Source: Tamarix chinensis (lineage: Eukaryota; Streptophyta; Magnoliopsida; Caryophyllales; Tamaricaceae). From it: 64,000 bases of DNA. Both the position numbers and the translations under genes were made by a program. Below the pieces are notes generated by a model. The model saw only the letters and a list, made by a program, of their open reading frames with translations, did not search any database and was not told the origin of the DNA. Below are positions 22,273 to 34,656 of this stretch, piece by piece (within the stretch, counting starts at the first letter, position 1; each line of letters begins with the position of its first letter). The DNA lies in the NCBI GenBank assembly GCA_030549775.1, contig CM060175.1, positions 66,143,245 through 66,207,244 on the forward strand, written 5' to 3'.

Positions 22273-25200
22273 GTATGTTCCTTGTTGCTTTTGCTAGTGA
22301 TTGTGCTTCTGTTAGTTTTTTCCTGTTCTTATACAATGGTTTTACTGATGGTTGGCTCACATGTTGCCTAAGTTGCCTGAGTTTTGGGTTTGAATAATTT
22401 GGTTATTCTTAGGTTCAATTGATGATTTAAGTATCCATTATTTTGTTTCTTGCGCATGAAATGCTGGTTTCTTTGATTTAAGTAACAGATTTTATGTGAC
22501 CCAAACCGCATATGTGTGTTTGAAGTTTGAACCTCGATCAGTTGGTTGCTTGGTCACAATTGATTTTAAGTTGCAACGAATACTTCTGGGATGTCTGCTA
22601 GTAATGTTCTGTAAGTATTAGTGAAATTTATTTACATCATTGAATGCTAGGTAGAATGGCGGACAGTTGGCTTTATTGCGTGTCTTCTTGATTTATTTTG
22701 TGAATCATTGGTTACCACTTACCACTGTCTTTGCTTTGTTTTCTGCATCAATCTCGGTGAATGATGCGTACCTGTAGCCATCGTTTTTCCTGTCATGGCC
22801 TATATTATATTGCTAAGAGTTTATCATTATGTCAATTATGTGCAGAGATGATTGAACTCTTTGCTTACTGAAAATGTTTTCGGATTCCATTTCCATCTGA
22901 TGTCACATCAAAACGTTGCTGTCTTGTAGAGAAAATATGTATATAAAGTTCCACTCTTGATTTTGACTCGTTGAATTTGTACATGTGTATTGAGCAGTAA
23001 ACTGTTCTGGAACCTATTGTATTGTGACATTGGCCCTAGCTTGTTTTTAGTTCATTTTTTTCTTGCATTCAGGGGTTACAAGCGTTTTTTCCGAAGGGCA
23101 AACTTGGAATTATCAGATTACCTGAAGGATGATACCCTTCGCTTGCATTGCAAAGTGGGAGTTGTTAGAAATCGTGTTGAGGGCCCAAAGCAGTTGATAA
23201 TCAAGGTGCCACCATCTGACATGGGAAATGGTTTTAAGAGCTTGCTGGACGATGAACTGGGTTGTGATATTGAGTTCCAAGTGGGTGATGAGACATTTAA
23301 AGCTCATAAGTTGATTCTGGCTGCTCGTTCCCCTGTATTTAGAGCCCAGTTCTTTGGTCTTATTGGAGACCCAACATCAGAAACAGTTGTGCTTGAAGAT
23401 ATTGAGCCTGCTATCTTTAAGGTTTGTTTGCTGGACCATCGTATTTCTGTCTGGAGCTCTCCATGAGCATCATTGTTACATGTTGTCCGGCTTTCCAGTT
23501 AAATATGGAGGTGCTCTGATTCCCTTTCTCCTCTAGGAATTCTTCATCGTGCTTAACCATTTGCTTGTATTTAGTAATTAACATTTGAAATTCTAGAATT
23601 TACTAAATTGTATATTTTCTTCCTGTAATTGTTGGATGTTATTTAGCTATTTTCAATGCTCTTCTTCTCTTTTTTCTTTCCAGGATTCTAATACTATGCC
23701 CCCATTCTTTCTTTGCTCGTCCAACTCCTTTTTAACCCCCCTCTCTCTCTATCCTTGAGAATGGGTTGTAGATGGTAGAATGCCTTACAATTTTTTGGCC
23801 ATGTGTTAATGTGTCTGCAATTCTGCAATCTCCCTTAGGGTATGAATTTGAACCATTCTGTTTGAATCATGGATTCTGTTATGATTGTTTTACATATTTA
23901 CCATCGTAGTGGGGTGTTTGCATTTCACTGTCTTATTCTGCAGTTAATTGTTTTCTTATTTATCTGATTTGGGTTGTCCCATGTTGTCAGAGCTCTTTGC
24001 AGTTAGAGGATGACAACCATATAGTGAGTATAATAACCTCCTCTCATCCGAGTGTCATTCTTTAGTTCTTAAGTGAGTGGCCAATAAGTTTTCGAGTTGT
24101 TTGAATCAAGAATCTCATGCCTTCTTTTTCTTCTTTGTGCTTGTGCCTTTCTTTTTTGCTTTTTCAGTTTTTGTTTGTTTTTTTGGGGGGGGGGATTGGA
24201 TATGCACATTGCTGTCTAATTCGTGCCCCCTTCGTGCTGTGAATTTGTATGGACGAGATGGATCAAGGATTGCTTCTGTACCGGATTGCATATGAAGGAT
24301 ATTCCAACTCAACATTGACAGCAAATTAGAGAGGTTTAGAGAAGCAGAGAGCAGAGGAAATTAGAGAGAAGCAAGATTATTTTTGGCAGCTGTTCCTACA
24401 GCCCCATAAAAATGGCTCTATTTAATCATTTGTCTTTGTGCATTCTCTGTTGGGGACCATTGTTTCATTGACCTCTTCCAATTTTGTTCTTCTTTCACCT
24501 TCTTTGCTTATAATCTTTATATGTAGGATAATGGTGATATTTTGAAGAAAGATAAAAATTTTAAAGATTTTCTATCTTGGTGAACCAACTGGTCTAATAA
24601 TAAAAAAAGGTTCATTGAACCAGAAAAGTGGTTTGCTGAGCTATGTTTTAGAAAACTGAATTGGTAAGCCTACCTGCATTAATGTTGCATGATATCCTAG
24701 TATGAGTATTCTTGATACTGTCTGCTTGAAACCCCTTCCTCCATGTCTGGTGAAGCTGCATGCCTGCCTTACTTTCATATCATTAAAAAGCTGCAAAAAG
24801 GAAGGGGAGTCTGATTTGACTGTTGGTCCATCTTTCAAATGAATAGTTATAATATTGTTATTGTTACCTTGTTGACTTTATGTAAGGAAAGGAATATTAA
24901 TATAATAAAGAAGGAAATCCTTAGTCTTCGTGAAAGTTTTTGATCTGTCTGTGTTTTGTTATTTTTGTAACATTTTTTTGTTGGTAAGGAAAGAGAGTTG
25001 GCTGTTTGGATGCTCAAAAGGGAGGATAAATTTGGATGCATTTCCAGGCTCACAAACATAGAGCATGTGACATAAAGGCTTCTTAAATGACCAGGCAATG
25101 TTATTGGTACTAGCATCATCACTTTAATGGTGCTTGATTTCATACCATGGTCTTGCCAGCTCCTAGCAGCATGCAATAAAAATGAGCCATATATCAATAT

Positions 25201-28200
25201 ATCCTCACATATATCACATTTTTGGCATGCCAATACTTAAAATGCCTATTATACAAGACATAGAAATGAAAACACATGCGTAGCAGCTGATACCATATGT
25301 TCTAGCTGATATCTCCCGATGATTTATTTATATTTGCTGACATTTAATGAAATTTGCCCATATTTAAAAAAATAAAAATAATGCCAACACAAAAAATACT
25401 CTTGGCAACGCATGATTGTGACTGCAATCACAACCACACTTTTATTACCTGCAGGCAACCATTTGGTCATTCTCCAAGATGTATCTCTCCATTTTTTCGT
25501 TTGCTTTCTATTTCTCCCTTTGTTATTTTGTCGGACTTCAATCAGTCGGTGCCTTGTTGGTGTTGCTGACTTATATCAACTTCTGCTGGCTATGGCCTTC
25601 TTCTGCTCTCTGTACATCATGGTACTTCATGTTGTTTTTTATCTTGTATTTACTTTTTGAGGCATTAAATTTTTACTCCTCATATATCTTCCCCCAAAGT
25701 GAACAATGAAATTGCATATTCTTACAATGCCTTTGGTGGACTGGCTTAATTATGTGGTCTCATGTGTACCCTGGTTTCATACTTTTTGTATATTACTAGT
25801 TTGCTATCCCGTGCTAAGTACGAGTGTCTTCAAATTCTTATAAATAAAAAATAGTTATGATTTTATTGGTTGATTTTGATATAGTAGCTGTCTTCTATTA
25901 TTATTGTTATTATATGTATAATAATGATAATATATTATATCATATCATTTATAAGGGGAAAGAAGTAACAAAATTGCAATTGTTATTTCTTAATTTATAT
26001 TTGGGTCAATAAGAGGAAGTAAAATAGTAAAAGGAAAGGGAGAAGAAATTATATTCTTATAATTTAAGAAAAAGATAAATTATGATAAATAATTTTAGAT
26101 AAAAAGTTAATCATCAGAAAATTTTATTTTCTATGTTATTATATAGTTAAGTTATGGAAGGCAGCGAGTATTTTGCTTTATTTTCTGTAGTATTCTTTGC
26201 TTTTCTGAGTTATGGCTTCTAATTTTTCTTTAACTTTACAGGGCATGCTAGTCTTCATCTATACAGACAATCTACCAGATGTGCATGAAATAATGGGTTT
26301 AACTTCTTCGAGCTCTGTTACAATCATGGTGCAGCATTTGCTGGCTGCTGCTGATCGGTTTGGTTTGGATCGGCTAAAACTTTTATGTGAAGCAAAACTC
26401 TGTGAAGAAATCTCTGTTGAAACTGTTGCTACAACGCTCTCTCTTGCTGAGCAGCGCCAGTGTCCCCAGCTGAAATCGATATGCTTAAAGTTTGCTGCAC
26501 AAAACTTGGGAGGTTTGTCTCGTGCTCTCCCCTCTCTGTGTGTGGCGTGTATTTTTAATGGTTGTAAAAAAAAATCTTTTGTATATGATTTTGCAATATT
26601 CTTCCCTGCTTCCCAAGTTTTTCCACTTTTTTAAATGAAGACATGAAGATATTGGGAAGAAATTTGTAGGTTTTGAGAAAAGCATCATTTGTGAGAAGTT
26701 AGAATGTCCAAAAAATGCTTCAGCCGTGATAATTATTTCATTGAGTAGCTCCCACACTGCTACATTTCTTAGTCCTTATTTCTGCTTCTAACATTAGGAT
26801 TTTTCGTCATTGAGTGTGCATAGTTTGTTGAAAGCATCCTTTAGAAAGGCTTAGTGGATTTGGTTTAATCTTTGGGTGTAATCATAGTTTTGGTGTAATC
26901 TTTGGGACTGTCCACAAATATCATTTTCAGTTTCTAAAGAGAGATGGAAGGTTTGCCTTGGTTGGAAATAACCAAATAAATAAGTTAGAATTGAGTCTTT
27001 TTCTTGGCTTCTTTATTGATCAGGAATGACACTGCAGGAAACAAGGACATAACATAATGCAGGAACACTGCATATGTGGGAAACATTAGATGACAAAGTA
27101 CATTTAGTGAAATTATCATTTCCCACTACAAGATTTGCTACTCATGTTTGAAGGGATGAAGAAACTACCTAAGATGTGATTGTGGTTGGTATTCTGGGTT
27201 TTGGAAAACATTCAAACTTGGCTGGAATCCCTGAACCATCATGGAAGCTAAAATTAAGAATAGCAAGCCTTGGAGATTGAAAAGAAAATAAATGTATCCT
27301 GTTACCTGCTGAGGACATGATAGGAAAAGTCGTACTCAAACTGCATAGGAGGATACTGGAATAGAGGGCCATATGTGCCTTCTGGATTTTGTAGCTTTCT
27401 AATATCTAAATTTATATAATATTTCCATATAATATATATGACCAGGACCTATAACTATTTCCTGCCAAAAGAGCATCCTTGTCAACATTAATAATAAAGT
27501 GAAAATTTACAATTTAGTAACATTATTAAATAGCTATTAATATCAGCTCTTTGTATTCCTAATACATGGCACCGGTGTTGAAAGTGCAATAATATAGAAA
27601 ATTACAGTCAATTACCAACATTATATAACTATTAATATCAACTCTTCATATTGTTAATTAAATCTGGCGACTGTTTCAAAAATGCAATAGTTGGATTGTG
27701 TTAATAGTCAGATAGCTTTCCTACATATTTATTGGCAATAGGCTGACCTGCATGTATGGCTTTAGGTTGTACTTTTAAATTCAGAGTTGAGTTGAATAAA
27801 GTTGAGTGAGGTTTTGTGTGAAAACCCTAGACTAAGAATCTAGCATACTGAAACTCAATCCCAACTGGCAATTTGATATTTCGATACAACCCGAGTTTTG
27901 TCCCCCAAAAAAATGATCAAAATTGAGAACACAGACCACCATTAGCTACAAGCCTACGACTACAATTCCTAACCCTAATTCTCTGTTCGTCGCCACTACC
28001 ATTTATAAGCAGCCACCCTTCTATTGGCCCATGTTGCTGAAGCCTGTTCACCAATCGCACGACCCATATTCCAGCACCACAATCAAAACAAATCTATGCT
28101 TCACAACCCATCTTTATTTTTGCCTTCACGCGATCTAATTGGCAGTCATCTCCTTACTGGTTGTCGATGCTCGCCACCATTTGGATCAGGTCACCCTTTG

Positions 28201-31200
28201 CAGTTGTTGGACAACTCTTATCATTTTTTGTCGATCTTGCTGCCCTTTGAAAGCACTGCCCCTCAACTAGTTTGCTGCCTAGCACAGTAGCACCTTTGTC
28301 GTTCAACATTTGATGAATCCAGGAACTCTTACTGCAACCAAACCATGTTTTCAGTAGTTCACTCATCAGAAGTCATGCCAGAATTTTCAGTACCTCTGAA
28401 AAAATCAACTCTTGCTGTGGCTAATATTGGATCCAGGAACCCTCCCTTCTAGGTATCTAGGGGGTCCCCTTAAACCTTGCTAAGCTTAAGCCAGCTGCTC
28501 ATCTAAAGTGTTTGCAATTATAGCCAATTGGTGTTGCAGGGAGTTCTCTGCTTTGGATTAGTATTTCCCCCCATAGAAATGGCAAGGCAAAAACCTTTGG
28601 TTGCCTGAAAAGATCTTTGCTTGCCTAAAGAAGAAGGCAGTGCAGGGCTAAAGGATATAGAAGTATGGAACATAGCCTTAATGCATAATTACTTTTGGGT
28701 TTTGGCATTTTCAAGCCAAGATGAAGTTCCTGCGGACTATTTGGATTTACTGTCATATTTTGAAGCATTGATCTTTGGAGCATTTCCAAGCTTCTAAGGA
28801 AGCCTCCCCCTTTTGAAGAGACTTTGCCATATTATGAATAAGTTGATGAGGCGATTTGGCTCCTTTCAACAGCTGGTTAATCTACTAAATGGATGATTTG
28901 GACATTGCCTATGAGTTCTTCAGATGCAAAGACAACAAAATGAAGGAAAGCAAGGTTATATGGAGAGATTTTAATATTCAATGATTTGTTGTATTTCCAT
29001 GGCTTGCTGCCGAAGGGAAACATAACACTAAGGACAGACTGTCCTTTTTTCCTTTAAATCAGAGATGCCCTCTTTTCTTGGTTCATCAAGAGGACCACAA
29101 TCATCTAGAATGTCCTCAAACAACCTTAGTTTGGAGAGAGTAAGGGGATGGATTGGAGTGAGAAGAGGGATGCTTACTCCTTCTGGTGCTCTCAAGTGCC
29201 TCACCAAGAGAAAGAAAAGTTCGAAAATCTTCTCTCATGCCCATAGACATGCCCTAGCAACTACTACATATTTAATTTGGAGGGCAAGAAATCAAGCTTC
29301 TTTTGAGAACAAAAGCCTTGACACTTGCAGCCTAGATTAAAATTTGTGTATAGTGCACATCCTGGTCTAACCTCCTTTTTTAACTGCCCCTATTTATTGA
29401 GTAGAAGGTTCACCATTGTTAGGATTCTTTTACTGTTGATTGCCTAGCCTATTTGACTTGGTAGAAAGCTACCAAAGGATGTGGTAAACCTACTTCTTTT
29501 TTGCTTCCAACTTAGTTGTAACCAAAGTAGTTTTAAATTCCTTTTTGTGATGACCATAATTTATTTTTTTAACTTGTGGATCAAAAGAGAAAAGTATATT
29601 TGTTATTTTCCTTCTGTTTTGAAGGCAGAAAACAAATCTGTAAAAAAGTCCAACAGATAGTTTGACCAGAAAAAGAGGCAAAAAACTTGTTTTTATTTTT
29701 ACTATTTGTCTTTCTTCTACCATGGTTGGAAATGAATATCCTCAAGCTTTACAGTTGAAGGTTGAGAAATTAGCCAAGGAAGCTATTAATGCTGGGTCAA
29801 TGCAATTCAAGAGGTTTATGATACTCAATTTAAAGCAAATCAAGATCCAAGATGAAATTCAAGAGCTATTTGCCCTTATTTGAGTCCACCAAGCAAAAGA
29901 GTTCTAAGGAGCTTGGTCTTATTATTCTGACTATTGCACTGGAATGCTCTAGTTAAGCGACATAGCCTCCTAGTTATGGTGTCAAGATTAGCCTTCCTAA
30001 ATTTGTTAGGGAGGATAGCCCAAAGAAGTTATTCGAGTGGTTCAACATGGTTGGAAATTTTTTCTCTTATCAAAAGTTTTGGGCTAGAGAGAGTTTCATT
30101 GGCTACTACTGATTTCATAAGCTATGCTAGTATGTGGTGGATTAGTCCCAACTACCAGTGTTGTTTTCCTCTCCTTGATCCAATAGTTGAGCATTGGTTG
30201 ACAAGTTCACGGTGTCCACTATGAGCAGAACTATATTCTCGATTTTGCAAGTTGTCAGTGGGCACTTGTGGTTGTTCATAGTTATTCACTTGCACCGGAA
30301 AAACCGAAACCAGAGGAATAACCAAAATCAACAAATCTGCCTTTATATTTGTGGTCTCTGTGAAGACATCCAATATGAGTTCAAGGGTCAAGGTTTCTGC
30401 TCTGTTCATGATGCATTCTAATATTATTTATAGTACACTAGAGTCTACCCATTTTTTATTTTTTATGCTAGCTGTTCTAATATTAGATGCTTCAGCTGTG
30501 ACCAAACTGATCATCTTCCAAGCTCAAGATGAATGCAAATGTTGGGTTAGTTTAGCCTTTTGACAGGTCCCTGAAAAGGAAGTATTGAAACCCAAAGATC
30601 GGGAAGGAAGTGCTGATTGTGGATTTAGTATTCTGGAGATGAAGATAAAGAGTTTGGCTGTCTTGATTTGTTGATTGGAAGTTCGAGTTTGAACATTTTC
30701 CTAGTGGAGCAGGGGAAATGATGCATTCTGTGCCCCTCCCCCCAGTAGGGGTGTTCAGCTGTTGGTTTGGTCTAGAAACTTAGACCGGACCAACCAGTTA
30801 TAATGATCTTTGGTTCGGTTTCTAGTCTTGGATTAAAAAAATTGGTGCATATGCAGGTTCTGGTCCATCCTGGAAAATCCTCAACATTTTACCTAGAAAA
30901 TACATATATTTCATGAATTCAGCTGGACTTGTTATTTTGGTCTGAACACGTCCTTCAAAAATATCCCATCTTTAATTGACTTTGAGTTGGTTTAGAATCG
31001 GTGCACACCTCTACATGTCTACTCACCGAAGGGCTCATAGTGTATGCTTAAACTACAATAAAGGTGGATACACCTTCTTCCCATAAGATTTAGGAGTACT
31101 ATTGAAGATATTAGTTTATATTATTTTACTATGATTTTATTTCATTTGGATTTCATGCTAAGTTTGTGGGAATGGTTTGGCCTTTATATATAGTCTTGGG

Positions 31201-34200
31201 TTGTACTTTTGAATTTGGAGTTAAGTTGAATAAGGTTTAGTGTGGTTTAGTGTGAAAACCCTTATACTGTGATTTTATTTCATTTGGATTTCATGCTAAC
31301 TTTGTGGGAATGGTTTGGACTTTGAGTTGGTTTAGAACCGGTGCACACCTCTACACGGCTACTCAGCGTAGGGCTCATAGTGTATGCTTAAACTACAATA
31401 AAGGTGGATACACTTTCTTCCCATGAGATTTAGTAGTACTACTTAGGATATTAGTTTATATTATTTTACTATGATTTTACTTCATTTGGATTTCATGCTA
31501 AGTTTGTGGGAATGGTTTGGACTTTGAGTTGGTTTAGAACCGGTGCACACCTCTACACGGCTACTCAGCGTAGGGCTCATAGTGTATGCTTAAACTACAA
31601 TAAAGGTGGATACACTTTCTTCCCATGAGATTTAGTAGTACTACTTAGGATATTAGTTTATATTATTTTACTATGATTTTACTTCATTTGGATTTCATGC
31701 TAAGTTTGTGGGAATGGTTTGGCCTTTATATATAGTCTTGGGTTGTACTTTTGAATTTGGAGTTGAGTTGGATAAGGTTTAGTGAGGTTTTGTGTGAAAA
31801 CCCTTGTACTTTTGAATTAGCCTACATTAGGAGAGTAGGCGATGGACATAGGTAGTGGCTTGCCACAAGAAAACTAGATAGAGAGGAATACAATGAAGAG
31901 GGTTCAGCGAAATTGGTATAAGCTTTTCTTGGGCTTTTCCTTTCCCTAATTAAGTGTTATATCCTCTTAAAAAATTTTCATGTCCATTAAAGGCTTGTTT
32001 GGAATTGCTTATCAAAAGTAGTTATCTATAGTAATTACTTATTTTAAAAAATTTTTAGGCTAAAAGCTTCTAAAATAAGTAATTATCATAAATAACTAAT
32101 TTTGATAAGTAGCTCCAAACATAGGCTTAATCATTGTTTTATTACTCTGGCCACACATTGTTTCCTTTGTACCTGTAAATTTTTCCATTACCTTGAAACC
32201 ACCATCATAGCATCTGTGTTATTTCTTTTATTGCAAAAAGGACTGCACTGCTATGAAAATTTGTATGTTGAGCACTGAATTTACAGTTAAGTTTAGAGCC
32301 ATTATTTTAAATTTATAAAATTTAGGTATTTTAGCTATTTAGGATTTAATATATCAAATGAGATATTCTCCTGTAGGTTAGATATTATTTTAAGGAATAA
32401 ATATTGTTTGGGAATAGTTTTAAGCATCTTATAAATATATTCCTAATATATTTTAAGATACAGTTTTATCATTTGGTTGGTATCATTATCTTAGATTTAA
32501 ATTTTTTATCTTTTACTATTTGATTTTTATCTTTTGTAGCCCTCTGGCTTAGGCCATAGATGTATAATTATCTCCCAGAGTCCAGACCATTAATAAGTAA
32601 ATATTGATTATTGAATCAATTGCTTTCCCTTTGTATCCAAATTTTATTCTTTTCTTGCTCATGCCTGACCTTCTTCCCTATTCTTTTTTCTTGGTCTATC
32701 CCGCTATCCTAGAAAATTAACCTCACATCACTCAATTGGGTAAGGTCCATTCATATTTCTTACTCCATGTATGCATGAATGTAGGTTGTTAATTTTTTGC
32801 TCATGAAACTATGGGAGCGCGGTTTGACTCTCATTACCTTTGAAAGCTATTGCATCAATGATGACAGTACCTCCATTGACGGGAAGAGTGGCGATCTTTT
32901 CCTTCATTCCCTTGGCTTACGCTGTTTTCATTTTGCCTTGCACATCCTTCCACCACTCAAAAAGTTCTAATTACTGCTCCCTCTCTAGATTAAACGAAAC
33001 AATGAGGTAATTATGGCTCTGCTATGGTATTTGAAATTTAACAATGTTAGAAAGTGCTCTGACCATAGTTGCACTCCCGCATCAACCTTTGATGGAAGGC
33101 GGCTAAAATGTAGACATTTGAATTGGAGTCATTTCCTCAATTAGTTAAATAGTGATGAACTAGGTCCCTAAGATGCCAAATTGCCAATAGTCCTTCATGG
33201 TCTTCTGATTGGGAACAATGATGTATCCACTTTTATTTAAATTTATTATTATTCAATTTTCCTGTTCTGAAAAAGGTCATTTTTTCAATTTGCTTAATTT
33301 TCAAGAACTTGTAAAACTAACATTAATATTTAATTTATACCCTTCATTGTGTTATTGGAAAAAGTAGAGCAATTAATGCATAAATAGTGAAAGAGAAAAA
33401 GTAAGGGTAAAAGTGGAAGTTAGGTATTTTCTTTTTTAAAATAACTTTATTTTTGAAACAGAGGAGGTACAAAATAACCCTTCGCTGTTATTCAAAGCTG
33501 GCTAGGTGTATGAAGATTTTGGTTTGGAGTGGTTTAGGATGAAATGAATGGGGTCTTATTTGCTTGAATGGCCTTGTTTAGTAAGTTATTTGTTGAACTA
33601 AGATGAAATGAAATGATTTATGATCACATTTTGGTCGTGTAATCTAATAACTCTTGTTGCCTGAAGGCATTGTAGTAAGATATGATAAAGTGGGGATAGT
33701 TTGGAACTTTTCTCAATAAGTAATTGATCAAATCAGCTGCAATGAAGTTGTAATTGGCAACTGATCAGGTTACCAAATGGGCCCTATGTTGGTTCTTGCA
33801 GTGGTTTATACAAGTGAGGTTGCAAACTTGGCAGCTGACCATGGGTGTAGAATATACGAGGCAACTATTTCTTTTTGGTTTTGGAGGCTAATCCGCTTGC
33901 CTGAAGGTGGCACAAGCTGATTCTGGCATTAGTGGAAGTTATTTTAGCCAAAGGTCTTGTACAAAAAAAAGTTACATTGTAATTTATCAGAAAAAAGAAA
34001 TTGCATTGTAATGGTTTTGCTTTCTATTGCTGACCAGCTTGACAAAATTTTGCTTTCACTTCTGATATGGATTCAGAAGAGACATTGGGGCCTGATGACA
34101 GGGTCTTAGTAGTGCGGGTTGGACATTTTCTGAAAAATAACTGGATTTGTCTCGCATTTTCTTGTATGTGCTTCAGAAATGTGATGCTCTTTTATTGTTT

Positions 34201-34656
34201 GCATTATGGTTATTTGGCTGGGGTTGATCTTATTTTTGTACAGAGATAGTAAAATGGCTGTTCAATGTTCAATTAGTGATACGTATGGCTGCTTTTACTT
34301 AGACTTAGGCCATGCCCCCCCCTCTACCCCATTATTCTTCCCTTCTGGTCATTTTGTGAATATAGTTTTTGAGATGCTTGGTTTCTGTCTCATGCATAAT
34401 TCGGACCCCCATTTCATGTTTAACTATGTATGCTCTGTTTGCTATTTTAACATGGGAATCGTGTGATTCAGTGGTGATGCAATCGGAAGGATACAAGTAT
34501 TTGGAATTGACCTGCCCAACCCTGCTTGCTGAGCTGCTTGAGACAGTTGCAACGGTTGACGAATCTTCAGGATTTCCTCTGAGCAGGAAGAGGAGTGGCA
34601 GCAGCATATTTGGACTTGATCTCACTGAAGATGGCCCCCCCGGCAGACTCAACTAA
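21872..34656 (+). CDS. BPM: BTB/POZ and MATH domain protein (BPM family), four exons, 401 aa
   Basis: Exons 21872-22272, 23073-23421, 26242-26512 and 34472-34656 join in frame (phases 2, 0, 1) to 1206 nt ending TAA. Residues about 31-162 are the MATH domain ([36 protein letters not shown]). Residues about 188-305 are the BTB/POZ domain ([28 protein letters not shown]). Residues 306-372 form the C-terminal BPM helical region ([18 protein letters not shown]). A basic SRKRSG at 378-383 could be a nuclear signal. Plant BPM proteins are adaptors of CUL3 ubiquitin ligases: MATH binds the substrate (for example ERF/AP2 or HD-ZIP factors), BTB binds CUL3. Length and exon order match the family's usual form (about 400 aa, four exons). 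All domains look intact. Oddities are a 2.8-kb second and an 8-kb third intron filled with transposon debris. Which BPM paralogue it is cannot be said. Confidence 0.93.
23073..23421 (+). CDS. BPM: BPM exon 2 (end of MATH, first half of BTB)
   Basis: Acceptor TTGCATTCAG/GGGTTAC completes Trp134 and continues GYKRFF, the conserved continuation of MATH. Donor AAG/GTTTGT, phase 0, after DIEPAIFK. Confidence 0.92.
23422..26241 (+). other. BPM intron 2 (2.8 kb)
   Basis: AT-rich with a poly-T/poly-G tract near 24121-24194. I see no transposon ends, coding remnant or RNA gene in it. GT..AG borders: GTTTGT at 23422 and TTTACAG at 26235-26241. Confidence 0.6.
26242..26512 (+). CDS. BPM: BPM exon 3 (second half of BTB)
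   Basis: Begins GGCATG ([12 protein letters not shown]) and ends after NLG plus one base at donor GGAG/GTTTGT. It holds the BTB C-terminal helices and the start of the C-terminal region. Confidence 0.92.
28621..29330 (+). pseudogene. LINE fragment (RT thumb and zf-RVT) in BPM intron 3
   Basis: The frame at 28621-28698 reads [20 protein letters not shown], the conserved LPK.EGG.G....WN.AL segment at the end of plant L1-type reverse transcriptases. Further on, N-T-K-D-R-L (29023-29040), [11 protein letters not shown] and [17 protein letters not shown] (29254-29304) follow the zf-RVT pattern. Stops and frame changes separate the pieces, so it is a dead partial copy in the same direction as the gene. 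No RNase H was found after it. Confidence 0.7.
29981..30140 (+). pseudogene. Decayed Ty3/gypsy-type gag remnant in BPM intron 3
   Basis: 29981-30109 reads [20 protein letters not shown], resembling the gag opening (PxFxGxDdPxxFLxWL). After a frame change near 30085 the other frame gives [18 protein letters not shown], resembling the KVxLAxxxLxGxAxxWW motif. Order and spacing match plant gypsy gag. A frame at 29722-29883 just upstream (coiled, Lys/Gln-rich) may be its N-terminus. It is interrupted and cannot be functional. Confidence 0.6.
30746..31013. mobile_element. MITE-like unit, TAGGGGTGTTCA ends
   Basis: 268-bp unit with ends TAGGGGTGTTCA and TGCACACCTCTA, nearly inverted copies, and inner GGTTTGGTC/GGTTCGGTTTC blocks common in small hAT-type plant elements. 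No target duplication is visible. Its right end seeded the adjoining tandem repeat. Confidence 0.5.
30979..31722 (+). repeat. Tandem duplication, two identical 202-bp units plus one older unit
   Basis: Units start ACTTTGAGTTGGTTTAGAAC at 31319 and 31521. As far as I can compare by eye these 202-bp units are identical. A diverged first unit begins at 30979 and carries about 138 extra bases (31181-31318 region). Each unit starts in the right end of the MITE at 30746-31013 and ends TGGGAATGGTTTGG. Confidence 0.85.
31990..32129. mobile_element. Small MITE with GGCTTGTTTGG / CCAAACATAGGCTTA ends
   Basis: About 140 bases whose left arm (TTATCAAAAGTAGTTAT, GTAATTACTTATTTTA) is the near inverted copy of the right arm (AAAATAAGTAATTATCATA, AACTAATTTTGATAA). 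It could fold into one long hairpin. The class is not certain; TTGTTTGG ends are common in plant hAT- and Mutator-type MITEs. Confidence 0.65.
34472..34656 (+). CDS. BPM: BPM exon 4 (C-terminus, stop)
   Basis: Acceptor TGATTCAG/TGGTGATGC restores Val341 and continues [15 protein letters not shown]. Ends [18 protein letters not shown] then TAA at 34654-34656. Confidence 0.92.

Larger units (their letters stand above)
26513..34471 (+). other. BPM intron 3 (8.0 kb, transposon-rich)
   Basis: A single intron of 7959 bases between GTTTGT and GATTCAG. It holds a LINE fragment (28621-29330), a gypsy-type gag remnant (29981-30140), two MITEs (30746-31013, 31990-32129) and a 202-bp tandem duplication. 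Nothing is recognised in 26,520-27,750 or in 32,150-34,470 beyond AT-rich DNA. Confidence 0.75.
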
